NCBI RefSeq assembly: GCF_003369565.1
Contig: NZ_PIOD01000013.1
Span: 1 to 54,441 of the forward strand
DNA length: 54,441 nucleotides
Source of the DNA: Oceanobacillus chungangensis
GTDB lineage: Bacteria; Bacillota; Bacilli; Bacillales; Amphibacillaceae
Reading direction: 5' to 3'
Below the pieces are notes generated by a model that searched no databases, was not told the DNA's origin, and was given only the letters and a program-made list of their open reading frames with translations. Positions 42,949 through 51,654 of the stretch are shown one piece after another; within the stretch, counting starts at the first letter, position 1; the number at the start of each line of letters is the position of its first letter. Position numbers and translations under genes: made by a program.

Positions 42949-43998
42949 ATGGCTATTTTAATCATGAAAGATATAGAGAAACATGAAAAGGATACGATAT
43001 TATTTCCTTCTTTTCATTTAGAGATTGCTGCAAGTGAGATAACCGCAGTTTACTCAACATTAAATGTTCGCAGTACAATTCTAGACATGCTAACCGGAAG
43101 CATACCCTCCATTAATGGCAGTATAATGATAAATGGTGTAACACTTGCTAATAAAAAGAGCGATTACTTCTCACAGGTGGGAATCTGTTATTTTGAAGAT
43201 GGACTATATGAGAGACTCACTATCAAGGATTATTTCATGTTTATTGGTCGTTTATATGGATTCAACCAACAATATGATTCAATTTTCCGAATAACGCAGC
43301 TACATGAGAAAAGAAATAAACAAATTAAGGAACTAACGTTCTCGGAAAAAAAGCGGGTGCATTACGGAAAATTATTAATTCAGTCCCCCCCTCTATTTAT
43401 CTTCGAGGAACCCGATTTGAATGTTGATATGGAAACGAAGCGTATTTTTATTAGCATCACAAAGCGATTGCAGGAAGAGAAAAAAGCGGTTCTGCTTTTA
43501 ACCGGGAATATGGAAACCGCGATCACGATTGCCGATAACGTTTATCGACTAGATGAAAATGGCTTGCGATTAATTCAGACTGAGAACGCAGAGCAAACTA
43601 TGGAATTATCAGAAGATGAACCAAATGAGGACAATAAGGATAAGGAACCACAACCAATTCAATTTAATAAAATTCCTACAAAAGTAAATGACAAAATCGT
43701 TTTATTTGATCCACCGGAAATTGACTACATTGAAAGTAATGACGGACAAGCAAATATTTACATAAAAGGAGAAGCCTTCACAAGTTCACTAACATTAGCG
43801 AATTTAGAAGAGCGGCTACAGTATGTTGGATTTTTCAGATGCCATCGTTCATATATCGTCAATTTACAAAAAGTACGAGAAGTAATCACTTGGACACGAA
43901 ATAGTTATAGTTTGGTTCTAGATGACAGGGAAAAGACACAAATTCCCTTATCCAAGACGAAAATGGCGGAGTTAAAGGATTTATTGGGCCTAAAATAA
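42949..43998 (+). CDS. LytTR-family regulator fused to a degenerate ABC-ATPase domain
   Basis: 349 residues. Residues 1-215 follow the ABC-ATPase pattern: MKDIEKHEKD, SFHLEIAASEITAVYS, then IPSINGSIMINGV. The motifs are broken. Walker A reads YSTLNVRST (35-43) with the Lys replaced by Arg and the glycines lost, the LSGGQ position reads LTFSEKK (129-135), and Walker B ends FIFEEP with Glu for Asp. An acidic linker (~216-240) joins a C-terminal LytTR DNA-binding domain (ca. 248-349; IDYIESNDGQANIYI, FFRCHRSYIVNL). It precedes an intact ABC exporter and probably senses or regulates it. The ATG follows AAAGGCGG. Confidence 0.85.
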   Translation: MAILIMKDIEKHEKDTILFPSFHLEIAASEITAVYSTLNVRSTILDMLTGSIPSINGSIMINGVTLANKKSDYFSQVGICYFEDGLYERLTIKDYFMFIGRLYGFNQQYDSIFRITQLHEKRNKQIKELTFSEKKRVHYGKLLIQSPPLFIFEEPDLNVDMETKRIFISITKRLQEEKKAVLLLTGNMETAITIADNVYRLDENGLRLIQTENAEQTMELSEDEPNEDNKDKEPQPIQFNKIPTKVNDKIVLFDPPEIDYIESNDGQANIYIKGEAFTSSLTLANLEERLQYVGFFRCHRSYIVNLQKVREVITWTRNSYSLVLDDREKTQIPLSKTKMAELKDLLGLK

Positions 43999-44108
43999 GC
44001 TCCATTCACCCCGAAATTTACTCTTTTCACGGGAATTATAATGTGATTACTCCTTTTTTATCTTATTCTATGGATGTAAGCAAAAATGATTTGCCAGGGG
44101 GAGAAAAA

Positions 44109-44957
44109 TTGGAGAACGTTATTGAAGTGAAATCATTAGCTAAAATTTTTGGAAATCAAACTGCATTGGAAGATGTTAATTTCCATGTAAAAAAAGGGGA
44201 AACATTTGGATTTTTAGGACCAAGTGGTTCAGGAAAAACAACAACAATAAAAATATTAACCGGTCAATTAGCGCAAACATCTGGTGATGCAAAAGTATTT
44301 CAAACGCCAACATCTTCCATAAATAAACCAGCATACCGAAAGAGAATTGGTGTCATTACCGATAATAGCGGTTTATATAGTCGTTTATCAATTTACGACA
44401 ATCTAAAGCTTTACTGCGACCTATATGACGTACCTACGAAGCGAATACAGGAAGTTCTACAAATGGTCAACTTAACAGATGAACCAAAAAAGCCTATATC
44501 GAAGCTTTCAAAAGGAATGCTGCAACGCGTAACATTAGCACGGGCATTCTTACATGAACCTGATCTGCTATTTTTAGATGAACCAACATCAGCACTAGAT
44601 CCTGCTAACTCCAAGCACATACATGATGGATTACGCAGGCTTAATGAAAAAGGAACAACGATTTTCTTAACGACACATGATATGACGGAAGCAGAGTCAT
44701 TATGTAATCGCGTTGCATTCCTAAACAGAGGGAAAATTCAGCTACTCGATGAACCAAAAGCACTTCGCAGACAGTTTTCAGATGCCTCTGTAACATTAGA
44801 GCTAAAAGACGGGCGAGAAATAATTGTAACTGGCGATGCTAAAGGTGCAGATGCAATTCATCAATATATGGCAACTGGTCAAGTCGTCTCCATTCATTCA
44901 AATGAACCAACATTAGGTGATATTTTTGTAGAAGTTACAGGGAGGGAATTAGTATGA
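44109..44957 (+). CDS. ABC transporter ATP-binding protein
   Basis: 282 residues from a TTG start 5 bases after GGGGGAG. An upstream in-frame GTG at 44043 has a poor site. Walker A FLGPSGSGKTTTIKILTGQL (ca. 36-55), signature LSKGMLQRVTLARAF, Walker [14 protein letters not shown] and switch His in TTHDMTEAE are all intact, in contrast to the ATPase-like domain of the upstream regulator. The type is the DrrA/CcmA-like exporter ATPase. It overlaps the permease gene by 4 bases (ATGA). Substrate unknown; an antimicrobial peptide or lipid-like compound is typical for LytTR-controlled pairs (inference). Confidence 0.9.
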   Translation: MENVIEVKSLAKIFGNQTALEDVNFHVKKGETFGFLGPSGSGKTTTIKILTGQLAQTSGDAKVFQTPTSSINKPAYRKRIGVITDNSGLYSRLSIYDNLKLYCDLYDVPTKRIQEVLQMVNLTDEPKKPISKLSKGMLQRVTLARAFLHEPDLLFLDEPTSALDPANSKHIHDGLRRLNEKGTTIFLTTHDMTEAESLCNRVAFLNRGKIQLLDEPKALRRQFSDASVTLELKDGREIIVTGDAKGADAIHQYMATGQVVSIHSNEPTLGDIFVEVTGRELV

Positions 44958-45664
44958 CATTTTCAATGAAGCGTGTAATGGCAATTTTCCAAAAGGACAT
45001 GAAGGATTTATCGAAAAATATATATATCACATCAACATTGATTCTACCTTTATTCTTTGCATTCTTTTATGGAAGAATGGATAACCTGACAATTGACGTT
45101 CATTATATGGTCATTAATTTGGTTTTAGCAGTAGTTACATCCTTTGTTCAGTGTGCAATTATTGCTGAAGAGAAAGAAAAAAATACATTACGTGGCTTGA
45201 TGCTTTCTCCAGCAACTTTACCAGAAATACTTGGTGGCAAAAGCTTAGTGTCGTTTATATTAACGATTGGAACAATTTTAATATGTACCATGCTAACAGA
45301 TTATGAACCAGTAAACTTAAGTTTAGTAGCACTTGCAATTATAATTTCTATCTTATTTTATATTGCGCTAGGAACATTAATGGGATTACTCTCTAGAAGC
45401 GTGGTTGAGGCTTCTGTACTCATTATGCCAGTTATTTTTATCTTTGGATTTTCATCTATGTTTCAGCCATTTGCAGAGGAATATCCTATCCTTTCCGTTG
45501 TCGATTACTTGCCAAGCATCCAATTAATTGAGGTTGCCGCTGCTGTCGAATCTGGTTCAGGGTTTGCAGATGTAGTAGGAAATTTAGCTATTATCTTTGT
45601 CTGGGTTTTAGTAGCTATGGTTGCAACCGCTATTGTATATAAAAAGCGCGAGATGGATGAATAA
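44954..45664 (+). CDS. ABC-2 type permease
   Basis: 236 residues with six hydrophobic helices in ABC2_membrane order. A short cytoplasmic start (MKRVMAIFQKDMKDLSKN) leads to helix 1, and AIIAEEKEKNTLRGLMLSPA is the coupling/elbow element typical of ABC-2 permeases. It would form a homodimeric channel with the upstream ATPase. The ATG overlaps the ATPase stop by four bases. A dispersed repeat follows directly after the stop, and no clear terminator is seen before it. Confidence 0.88.
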   Translation: MTFSMKRVMAIFQKDMKDLSKNIYITSTLILPLFFAFFYGRMDNLTIDVHYMVINLVLAVVTSFVQCAIIAEEKEKNTLRGLMLSPATLPEILGGKSLVSFILTIGTILICTMLTDYEPVNLSLVALAIIISILFYIALGTLMGLLSRSVVEASVLIMPVIFIFGFSSMFQPFAEEYPILSVVDYLPSIQLIEVAAAVESGSGFADVVGNLAIIFVWVLVAMVATAIVYKKREMDE

Positions 45665-45669
45665 GAAAA

Positions 45670-46078
45670 CCAGCATATAACGATTTGGTAAGCTTGTAGC
45701 GATTATTCCTGCAATCTTACCTTTTTGTGTTATTAGTCGCTTTCCACGTGCTCGAGCTGAGCCCCTAGCAGAAAACACTATGGTATCAACATCTTCGCTG
45801 TTCCCACAGGAGTCTCCTGTCTTCCGCTACAATCAACAGCCGAAAGAGAGAGAAATGATATCTCATTTTATAAAGGGACATTAAATAATAATTCCTCGCA
45901 CCATCCCAGCGGAAGGAATACACGAAGACTTCTGCGGGAAGAAGAGCCTAGGTGAGGCTACGAAGTGCGTCAACACGAGAAGGCTCACCAGCTCCCTTAA
46001 GGTGCGCAAAGTGTAATTTCTGGAGCGACTGGTCAGAGAGCCCTTTGCACATTAAACTAGTTCACACTTTATATTAAC
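45670..46078 (-). repeat. Dispersed ~340-bp repeat element, copy C
   Basis: Same orientation as the copy at 23812. Blocks in order: GTCGCTTTCCACGTGCTCG, TTCCCACAGGAGTCTCCTGTC, CTACAATCAACAGCC, CCCAGCGGAAGGAATACACG, AAGACTTCTGCGGGAAGAAG, AGCCTAGGTGAGGCTACGAAG, AGAAGGCTCACCAGCTCCC, GGAGCGACTGGTC and the end ACTAGTTCACACTTTAT. It fills the gap between the ABC permease and the APH-like gene. Confidence 0.85.
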
Positions 46079-46186
46079 TCGTCATTATCATAATACTACA
46101 CATTTCTTATTGTAATAGATGACCGCAGTTCCAATCTTTCAGAAAACCGTCTTAGTAAAATATCATTAGATAAAAGGATGAAGAAA

Positions 46187-47101
46187 ATGAAAATAACCGA
46201 GCAAGTTCTTGCATGGGTCAATCAACAAGTAAATAAAAATGCTGCTATCGAATCGGTTGAAGAATTAAAAGGGAGCACTTCTTCAATCCTTCATTTGATA
46301 AAGTTCCGTTTGGATTGCGATATTAAGGAAGTTGTCCTACGTCAATTTACTAATCAAGTTTGGCTGCTGGATGAACCAGACTTAGCAGTCCATGAAGCAA
46401 GTAGTCTAGGGTTAGCTGTAGGTCGCGGGCTAGCCGCTCCTGAAATTATTGCCTATGATACAGGAGATACTTGTGGTGTTCCCCTTGTACTAATGTCAAA
46501 GATTGAAGGTGAAGTCGATATTAAACCAATGCATATGCAGAAGTGGATAAATGGTCTCGCTAAAGAACTGGCAAGAATTCATAGTGTTGAAGTTGACCGT
46601 TTTCATTGGAAATACTTTCGCTATCATAATATCGATACTGTTGCGATACCAGCATGGTCGACTGTACCCAATATTTGGAGAACTGCAATTGAACTTGTAA
46701 AGAAGCCTCATCCGCCATTCAAAGAATGCTTTATTCACCGTGATTTTCACCCTGCGAATGTATTGTGGAAAAATGGCTCGATTAACGGTGTAGTAGACTG
46801 GGTAAATTCATGCCGAGGTCCTGCCGGAATTGATATCGGACATTGCAGGTGGAATCTCGCGATGTTATTTGGTGTCGACGCTGCAGATGCTTTCCTTGCA
46901 TCATACCAAAAATATGCTGCGGAGGCATTTACATATAATGTATACTGGGATCTTTGCTCCTTAATTGATGTGCTATCTGATCCAATGGAAGTTTATCCAG
47001 GGTGGGAAGCTTTTGGTGTGACAGGTATTACAAATAAGAGAATGGAAGAGCAGATGGACGTCTATTTGCTCCGTATATTAGAAAAAATAAGTAACATTTA
47101 A
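46187..47101 (+). CDS. Aminoglycoside phosphotransferase (APH)-fold kinase
   Basis: 304 residues of the APH/choline-kinase fold. An N-lobe Lys-less region STSSILHLIKFRL is followed by VLRQF. The hinge is PLVLMSKIEGEVDI, the catalytic loop CFIHRDFHPANVLW (Asp ca. 189, Asn ca. 194) and the metal site INGVVDWVNSCRGPAGIDIGHC. Family members phosphorylate aminoglycosides, macrolides, thiamine, homoserine or choline. Real resistance is not implied. The ATG at 46187 is 9 bases after AAAGG; an ATG at 46178 lies on that site. It is monocistronic. Confidence 0.8.
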   Translation: MKITEQVLAWVNQQVNKNAAIESVEELKGSTSSILHLIKFRLDCDIKEVVLRQFTNQVWLLDEPDLAVHEASSLGLAVGRGLAAPEIIAYDTGDTCGVPLVLMSKIEGEVDIKPMHMQKWINGLAKELARIHSVEVDRFHWKYFRYHNIDTVAIPAWSTVPNIWRTAIELVKKPHPPFKECFIHRDFHPANVLWKNGSINGVVDWVNSCRGPAGIDIGHCRWNLAMLFGVDAADAFLASYQKYAAEAFTYNVYWDLCSLIDVLSDPMEVYPGWEAFGVTGITNKRMEEQMDVYLLRILEKISNI

Positions 47102-47121
47102 CCAGAACCTAATTTATAAGA

Positions 47122-47180
47122 AAAAAGGTGAACCGAAAACAGTCTTGAAACATGACCATTCTAAGTCCACCTTTTCTTTT
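47122..47180. terminator. Terminator between convergent APH-like and dtpT genes
   Basis: AAAAAAGGTG and CACCTTTTCTTTT flank a long loop, with T-rich tails on both strands. The stem is modest, so this is a moderate call. Confidence 0.5.
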
Positions 47181-47188
47181 ATTTTTTC

Positions 47189-48682
47189 TTAATGGATGCC
47201 TTTCATAAACCGTTTAAGCTTCGGAGCAAATAGGAACAATATTATTCCAAGAACGATGGCAATTCCACCAATCACTCCAAAATAAAATATTTCTGTTTCC
47301 GGATTATAAAAGCGAACAACCTGTGCATTGATTGCTTGTGCAGAAGCGTTTGATAAATTCCAAAGACTCATCATCTGCGCCGCAAAAGCTGCAGGAGCTA
47401 ACTTCGTTGTGGCAGATAACCCAACAGGTGATAAACATAGTTCCCCAAGTACAACAAGGAAGAAGCTAAGCACAAGCCATAATGGACTTACTAAACTTTC
47501 CGTTCCATTAATAAAGGCTGGGATAATCATTACAATAAAGGATAGACCAGCAAATATTAATCCTAGAGAAAACTTCTGTGGTGTCGATGGTTGACGATCA
47601 CCCAACCTAACCCACATCCACGCGAAAAGTGGCGCAAGAGCAACAATAAACAACGGATTTAATGATTGAAACCATGAGGAATGAATTTCAATTCCCGCAA
47701 AGCTTAATTGTGTCCGTTCATTTGCATAGGTAGCAAGAATATTCGACCCTTGCTCCTGAATTGCCCAAAACATCATTGCTGCAATAAACAACGGAATATA
47801 GGCAAGCAAATGTGAGCGTTCATCTGCGGTTGTTTTTGGACTACGATACATCGAGATAAAGTAAATCGTAGGAATAATAATACCGAGAATACTAATGAAA
47901 AAGATAACTCGCTCAATCGTTAGCCATCCACCCGTAATTCCTAACCAACCAACAATGGCAAGAATGACAACAACTAAGCCAACGACTCTAAATGTCTTCC
48001 CGCGCTCTTCTTTTGTCAATGGATTAGGCACATGCGATCCAGCAAGACCTAAATATTTCTTACGTGTAATAACATATACAACCAAACCTGCAAACATACC
48101 AACAGCCGCTATCGCAAAGCCGAGATGGAAGTTATAAGTTTGTCCAATTGTTCCGACAATTAACGGTGCAATAAAACCACCTAGGTTAATTCCCATATAA
48201 TAGATACTAAATCCTGAATCACGTCTTGGATCTTTCGAGCTATATAGATCTCCTACCATACTCGCTACGTTTGGTTTAAGCAGACCTGTACCAAGAACGA
48301 TAAACGCCATAGAAATGAATAAGGCAGTTACCCCCCCAGGAAGTGATAGAACTATATGACCGATCATGATTAAGACTCCACCGTAAAATACCGTACGGCC
48401 AGTCCCAAGAATTCTATCAGCGATCCATCCACCGATGATTCCAGACATATAAACAAGTGATCCATATATCGCCATAATGGAGTTAGCTAGCGTCTGATCC
48501 AGACCTAATCCACCATGATTTAATTCGTAGTACATGTAGAATAATAATATGGCACGCATACCATAGTATGAAAATCGTTCCCAAAACTCTGTGAAAAAGA
48601 GTGTTGATAACCCTTTAGGATGACCAAAAAAACCCTTCTGTGGAATGGTTTTTAGCATGGCCTCCTTCTCTCGTGAGTCCAT
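47189..48682 (-). CDS. dtpT: Proton-dependent di/tripeptide transporter DtpT (POT family)
   Basis: 497 residues with about 14 membrane helices. The POT signature EFWERFSYYGMRAIL (ExxERFxYY, ca. 32-46) binds protons and peptide, GGWIADRILGTGRTV is the MFS loop, and FSIYYMGINLGGFIAPLI is the PTR2 signature. It imports di- and tripeptides with protons. The ATG follows GAGGAGG. It is a lone gene, complementing the orphan OppA-like receptor at 24261 in peptide scavenging. Confidence 0.92.
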   Translation of the reverse strand: MDSREKEAMLKTIPQKGFFGHPKGLSTLFFTEFWERFSYYGMRAILLFYMYYELNHGGLGLDQTLANSIMAIYGSLVYMSGIIGGWIADRILGTGRTVFYGGVLIMIGHIVLSLPGGVTALFISMAFIVLGTGLLKPNVASMVGDLYSSKDPRRDSGFSIYYMGINLGGFIAPLIVGTIGQTYNFHLGFAIAAVGMFAGLVVYVITRKKYLGLAGSHVPNPLTKEERGKTFRVVGLVVVILAIVGWLGITGGWLTIERVIFFISILGIIIPTIYFISMYRSPKTTADERSHLLAYIPLFIAAMMFWAIQEQGSNILATYANERTQLSFAGIEIHSSWFQSLNPLFIVALAPLFAWMWVRLGDRQPSTPQKFSLGLIFAGLSFIVMIIPAFINGTESLVSPLWLVLSFFLVVLGELCLSPVGLSATTKLAPAAFAAQMMSLWNLSNASAQAINAQVVRFYNPETEIFYFGVIGGIAIVLGIILFLFAPKLKRFMKGIH

Positions 48683-49314
48683 CTTGTGTAAATCCTCCTC
48701 TAATTTTAAAACTGAATATAGTTACGGCTAACCTGAGCCGTTAAGCAACAACCGAAGTTGCTCCTAAAGCAGTGAGAAAGTTATTATCCCTTCTTATCCG
48801 CCAAAAAACATACTTTATAATTTTAGAGTATTTTTCAATACATGTAAAGCCACGATATCGATAGTATTCACTATATAAACAAGCTTATGCATGACTATGT
48901 CAACATGATAGCGCTATCCAAATTTTTTTAATTTTTTTTAACGAGATTTTTTGAAATAACATATATTACTATTAATGGTAATATATGGAATCGCAGTTCT
49001 TCTGAAAGTATAATTAAAGGAAGAATTATCCTTAACCATCTGTTCCATTCCCATATTCATTCGAACAACAGGAATTACCTTAACTGTCTTATCTAGCATA
49101 TTTTCCTGCTGAACAGTCTCTTTATTTGAACTAGCTTGGCAAAATAGTAAAAAACATCTCCTTCATCATCGTCTTTTTTACAAACAAAAGAAAATAAGTT
49201 GTACTTTTAATAATAAAGTATTAAGAATCCAGATTCCAATAATCATTAAACATAAAAAGGGTTAACCCCTACTACTCCACCTCAATCTATGCTACAATAA
49301 TATCAAACATAATA
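48683..49314. other. Long AT-rich intergenic region upstream of dtpT
   Basis: No confident gene. It contains a loose match to the short dispersed repeat (48752-48800) and a perfect 10-bp inverted repeat CATATATTAC/GTAATATATG (48960-48969, 48978-48987). A weak 53-codon minus-strand frame (48938-49099) is also present. The palindrome GGGTTAACCC lies at 49259-49268. The promoter of the riboswitch transcript probably lies around 49270-49300 (TACAAT at 49294 is a -10 candidate). Confidence 0.5.
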
Positions 49315-49363
49315 CCTGCAACGGCAGGAGAGGTTCTAGATCTAACCCTCTATAAAAAACTAA
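49315..49363 (+). ncRNA. PreQ1-I riboswitch
   Basis: The core reads AGAGGTTCTAG, ATCTA, ACCCTCTATAAAAAACTAA (49329-49363), matching the class I preQ1 aptamer (P1 stem AGAGG/CCTCT, A-rich strand and ACTAA pseudoknot). A small hairpin CCTGC-AACG-GCAGG precedes it. It controls the queuosine-precursor transporter gene at 49546. Downstream, CTAAAGAA (49360-49367) can pair with TTCTTTAG (49380-49387), and T-runs follow at 49395-49420. Confidence 0.9.
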
Positions 49364-49545
49364 AGAATTAACTGTATCTTTCTTTAGGATATGGTTTTTA
49401 TTTTTGCTTTTTTTTGGAAATGGTCGTGGATAATAATTAATTTATAATAATCTGTAATGTAGCATGACATAGAAGAGCCACGGTTCATGATCCTCTCATT
49501 CGTATGCAGGTGTTCCCAGCAAATTATTTTAAAGGAGCGCTTTTG

Positions 49546-50079
49546 ATGCGAATATTTTTCTATCTTATTGCCATTATTTTGGCAAACGTTATTACTGCAA
49601 AGTTTGCACCTTTGCAATTGGGAGTCTTTATTATTCCTTATGGTTCATTTTTAATTGGAGCAACATTTATTTTACGAGATCTAGTACAGAATAAATACGG
49701 GAAAAAGAAAACGTATCTGTTTATTGGTTTAGCACTTATTTTATCTGCTATTTCAAGCCACTTATTAGGAGATACACTGTGGATTGTATTTGCAAGTGCG
49801 GTCAGCTTCCTCGTTTCGGAAACAATTGACACTGAAATTTATTCCAGACTTAAGAAACCAATGTTAGTTCGCGTGTTGTATAGTGGAACTATTGGTGGAA
49901 TATTGGATTCTACTCTCTTCGTTATTATTGGCCTGTCTCCGCTTGGTGCAGGATTTGTTCCATGGGATGCCGTATGGATGGCGATTTTAGGCCAAATTAT
50001 TATCAAGGTTTGTATGCAATTTTTCGGTGTGCTAATACTTCAATTTTCCAGATTTGTAAAAGAAGATTACGCTCATTAA
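49546..50079 (+). CDS. Queuosine precursor transporter, VUT/YhhQ family
   Basis: 177 residues with five to six membrane helices. The VUT (DUF165) segments ANVITAKFAPLQLG, GATFILRDLVQNKYGKKK (the conserved Arg-Asp in the membrane) and SFLVSETIDTEIYSRLKKP are present. YhhQ-type proteins take up preQ0/preQ1 or queuine. The preQ1 riboswitch in its leader gives independent support. The ATG follows AAAGGAG at 8 bases; earlier in-frame codons lack such a site. It converges on queC. Confidence 0.9.
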   Translation: MRIFFYLIAIILANVITAKFAPLQLGVFIIPYGSFLIGATFILRDLVQNKYGKKKTYLFIGLALILSAISSHLLGDTLWIVFASAVSFLVSETIDTEIYSRLKKPMLVRVLYSGTIGGILDSTLFVIIGLSPLGAGFVPWDAVWMAILGQIIIKVCMQFFGVLILQFSRFVKEDYAH

Positions 50080-50089
50080 TCTGGATTCA

Positions 50090-50128
50090 AAATGCTCTTC
50101 ATCAACACTATGTTGGTGAAGAGCATTT
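50090..50128. terminator. Bidirectional terminator between the transporter and queC
   Basis: AAATGCTCTTCATCAACA (50090-50107) pairs with its near-complement (50111-50128, one G-U) over a 3-base loop, with T-rich ends. It serves both convergent genes. Confidence 0.9.
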
Positions 50129-50131
50129 AAT

Positions 50132-50794
50132 TTATGCCATGTGATTCATTTTTAGAAATTCCTTATAGCCATTCAACCGTAATTTACAGGAGGGACATGT
50201 CCCACAGCCATCACCCTTAATTCCGTTATAGCATGTCAGTGTTTTCGTACGTACATATTCAAGAGCATTCAAATCATCTGCCATCTTCCATGTTTCCGCT
50301 TTATTCAGCCACATTAATGGCGTGTGAATAACAAATTTGTGATCCATCGATAAATTTAAAGTTACATTTAATGATTTAACAAATTCATCACGGCAATCTG
50401 GATAGCCACTGAAGTCTGTTTCGCAAACGCCAGTAATAATATGTCTTGCACCTAACTGATAACCTAAAATCCCTGCAAACGTTAAGAATACTAGATTTCT
50501 CCCAGGAACAAAGGTGTTCGGTAATTCTCCATCCTCGCCGTCCTCTACTTCGATTGTTTCTCTTGTTAGAGCATTTGGTGCCAATTGATTTAGTAGCCCC
50601 ATATCTAATATATGTTGCTTTACGCCTAGCTCATCCGCAATTTCCTTAGCACAATTTATTTCCGCAGCATGTCGCTGATTATAGTCAAAGGTGACAACTT
50701 CCACCTCTTTAAACGTTTTTAACGCCCAGAACAAGCAGGTTGTACTGTCCTGGCCGCCACTAAATACGACAATTGCCTTTTCGTCATTCAGCAT
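50132..50794 (-). CDS. queC: 7-cyano-7-deazaguanine (preQ0) synthase QueC
   Basis: 220 residues. The PP-loop [17 protein letters not shown] (ca. 9-25) binds ATP, and the C-terminal zinc site is [19 protein letters not shown] (four Cys). It converts 7-carboxy-7-deazaguanine to preQ0. I use the ATG 5 bases after TAGGAGGA; the frame extends 28 codons upstream without support. queD, queE and queF are not beside it, unlike the B. subtilis queCDEF operon, so the pathway genes are split here. The preQ1 riboswitch sits on the neighbouring transporter instead. Confidence 0.95.
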   Translation of the reverse strand: MLNDEKAIVVFSGGQDSTTCLFWALKTFKEVEVVTFDYNQRHAAEINCAKEIADELGVKQHILDMGLLNQLAPNALTRETIEVEDGEDGELPNTFVPGRNLVFLTFAGILGYQLGARHIITGVCETDFSGYPDCRDEFVKSLNVTLNLSMDHKFVIHTPLMWLNKAETWKMADDLNALEYVRTKTLTCYNGIKGDGCGTCPSCKLRLNGYKEFLKMNHMA

Positions 50795-50904
50795 GGATTT
50801 CCTCCTAACCTGTAAAATGCTAATACTATTATTTAATATAATAACACTAATTTCCATTTCATAAGGGTATACATACATAAAGACTTCATCAAGAAGGAAT
50901 TAAC

Positions 50905-51548
50905 TTGATTGTATATCGATTTCCAATTCTTATTCTCATGATGGTTTTCGTCTATTTATATATTGTTCCTGCTGAACCATTTATTTTTAAACTATTTTTC
51001 AAATTAATTCCTATGGTAATGATCATCATCTATGCATTTCGAAAGCTACCAAGAAAGAAAATATTGACACATTGGCTAATTCTTAATGGGCTACATTCTG
51101 TCTAATTGGTGTTGGGTCATTACAGTGGTTTCTATTTGGACTTTCTACATTTTTAATTGGGCATTTGTTTTATAGCATTGGTTTTCTTACAAACTGGAAA
51201 TTCTCCAAATTTCGCTTTTTGATGCTAGTTCCAATTACGCTTTATGGATTTTCCTTGGGAAAGATGCTGGTTGGATCGTTACATTCTACTGGATTAGACG
51301 TTGCTTATTCTAATTCTATATTATTTTCATTTCTTTCATGGCATGGTCAGCAATCATGACTGGAAATACGTGGGCGATATTAGGAAGTATACTATTTGTT
51401 ATTTCTGATTCGATACTCCTGGAATCTATTCATTTCGCCCGTAAGGTATTCAGAATCACTGATTATGTTAAGTTATTATAGTGGACAATTTCTTATCGCA
51501 CATAGCTTAGGGACAATTTCTGTGAGGAATGAACGACTTGTTTGGTGA
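50905..51548 (+). pseudogene. Broken YhhN/TMEM86-family (lysoplasmalogenase-like) membrane protein gene
   Basis: A membrane protein is spread over several frames: 50905-51105 (IVYRFPILILMMVFVYLYIV...RKKILTHWLI), then a second frame from about 51108 to 51359 (GVGSLQWFLFGLSTFLIGHL, FYSIGFLTNWKFSKFRFLML). A third frame follows from about 51332 to 51480 (MAWSAIMTGNTWAILGSILF, VISDSILLESIHFARKVF), and a fourth from about 51470 to 51548 (LSYYSGQFLIAHSLGTISV). The order GHLFY, GS-LF-ISD and YY-GQFLIA is that of YhhN proteins, which cleave the vinyl-ether bond of lysoplasmalogens. At least three frameshifts are needed, so it is inactive unless the sequence has errors. Confidence 0.75.
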
Positions 51549-51654
51549 TCATATTTAAAGTAGAATTCACTGCAATCATACTAGCAGACTTTCACCTCAT
51601 TCTTTACTATAATTAATACCGTAGCAACTTATAAAGCATTAGGGGGAAAATATT

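Noticed and set aside
45670..46078. Insertion-sequence remnant with transposase
   Set aside because: No transposase coding is seen; the stretch matches the other non-coding ~340-bp repeats.
46187..47101. Reading the APH-fold gene as an antibiotic resistance gene
   Set aside because: The fold is shared by many metabolic kinases. Nothing in the sequence or context specifies aminoglycosides.
48938..49099. 53-codon minus-strand frame (MLDKTVKVIPVVRMN...)
   Set aside because: Weak AGGA site, AT-rich region, no recognised family and an inverted repeat inside; could be a remnant but not supportable.
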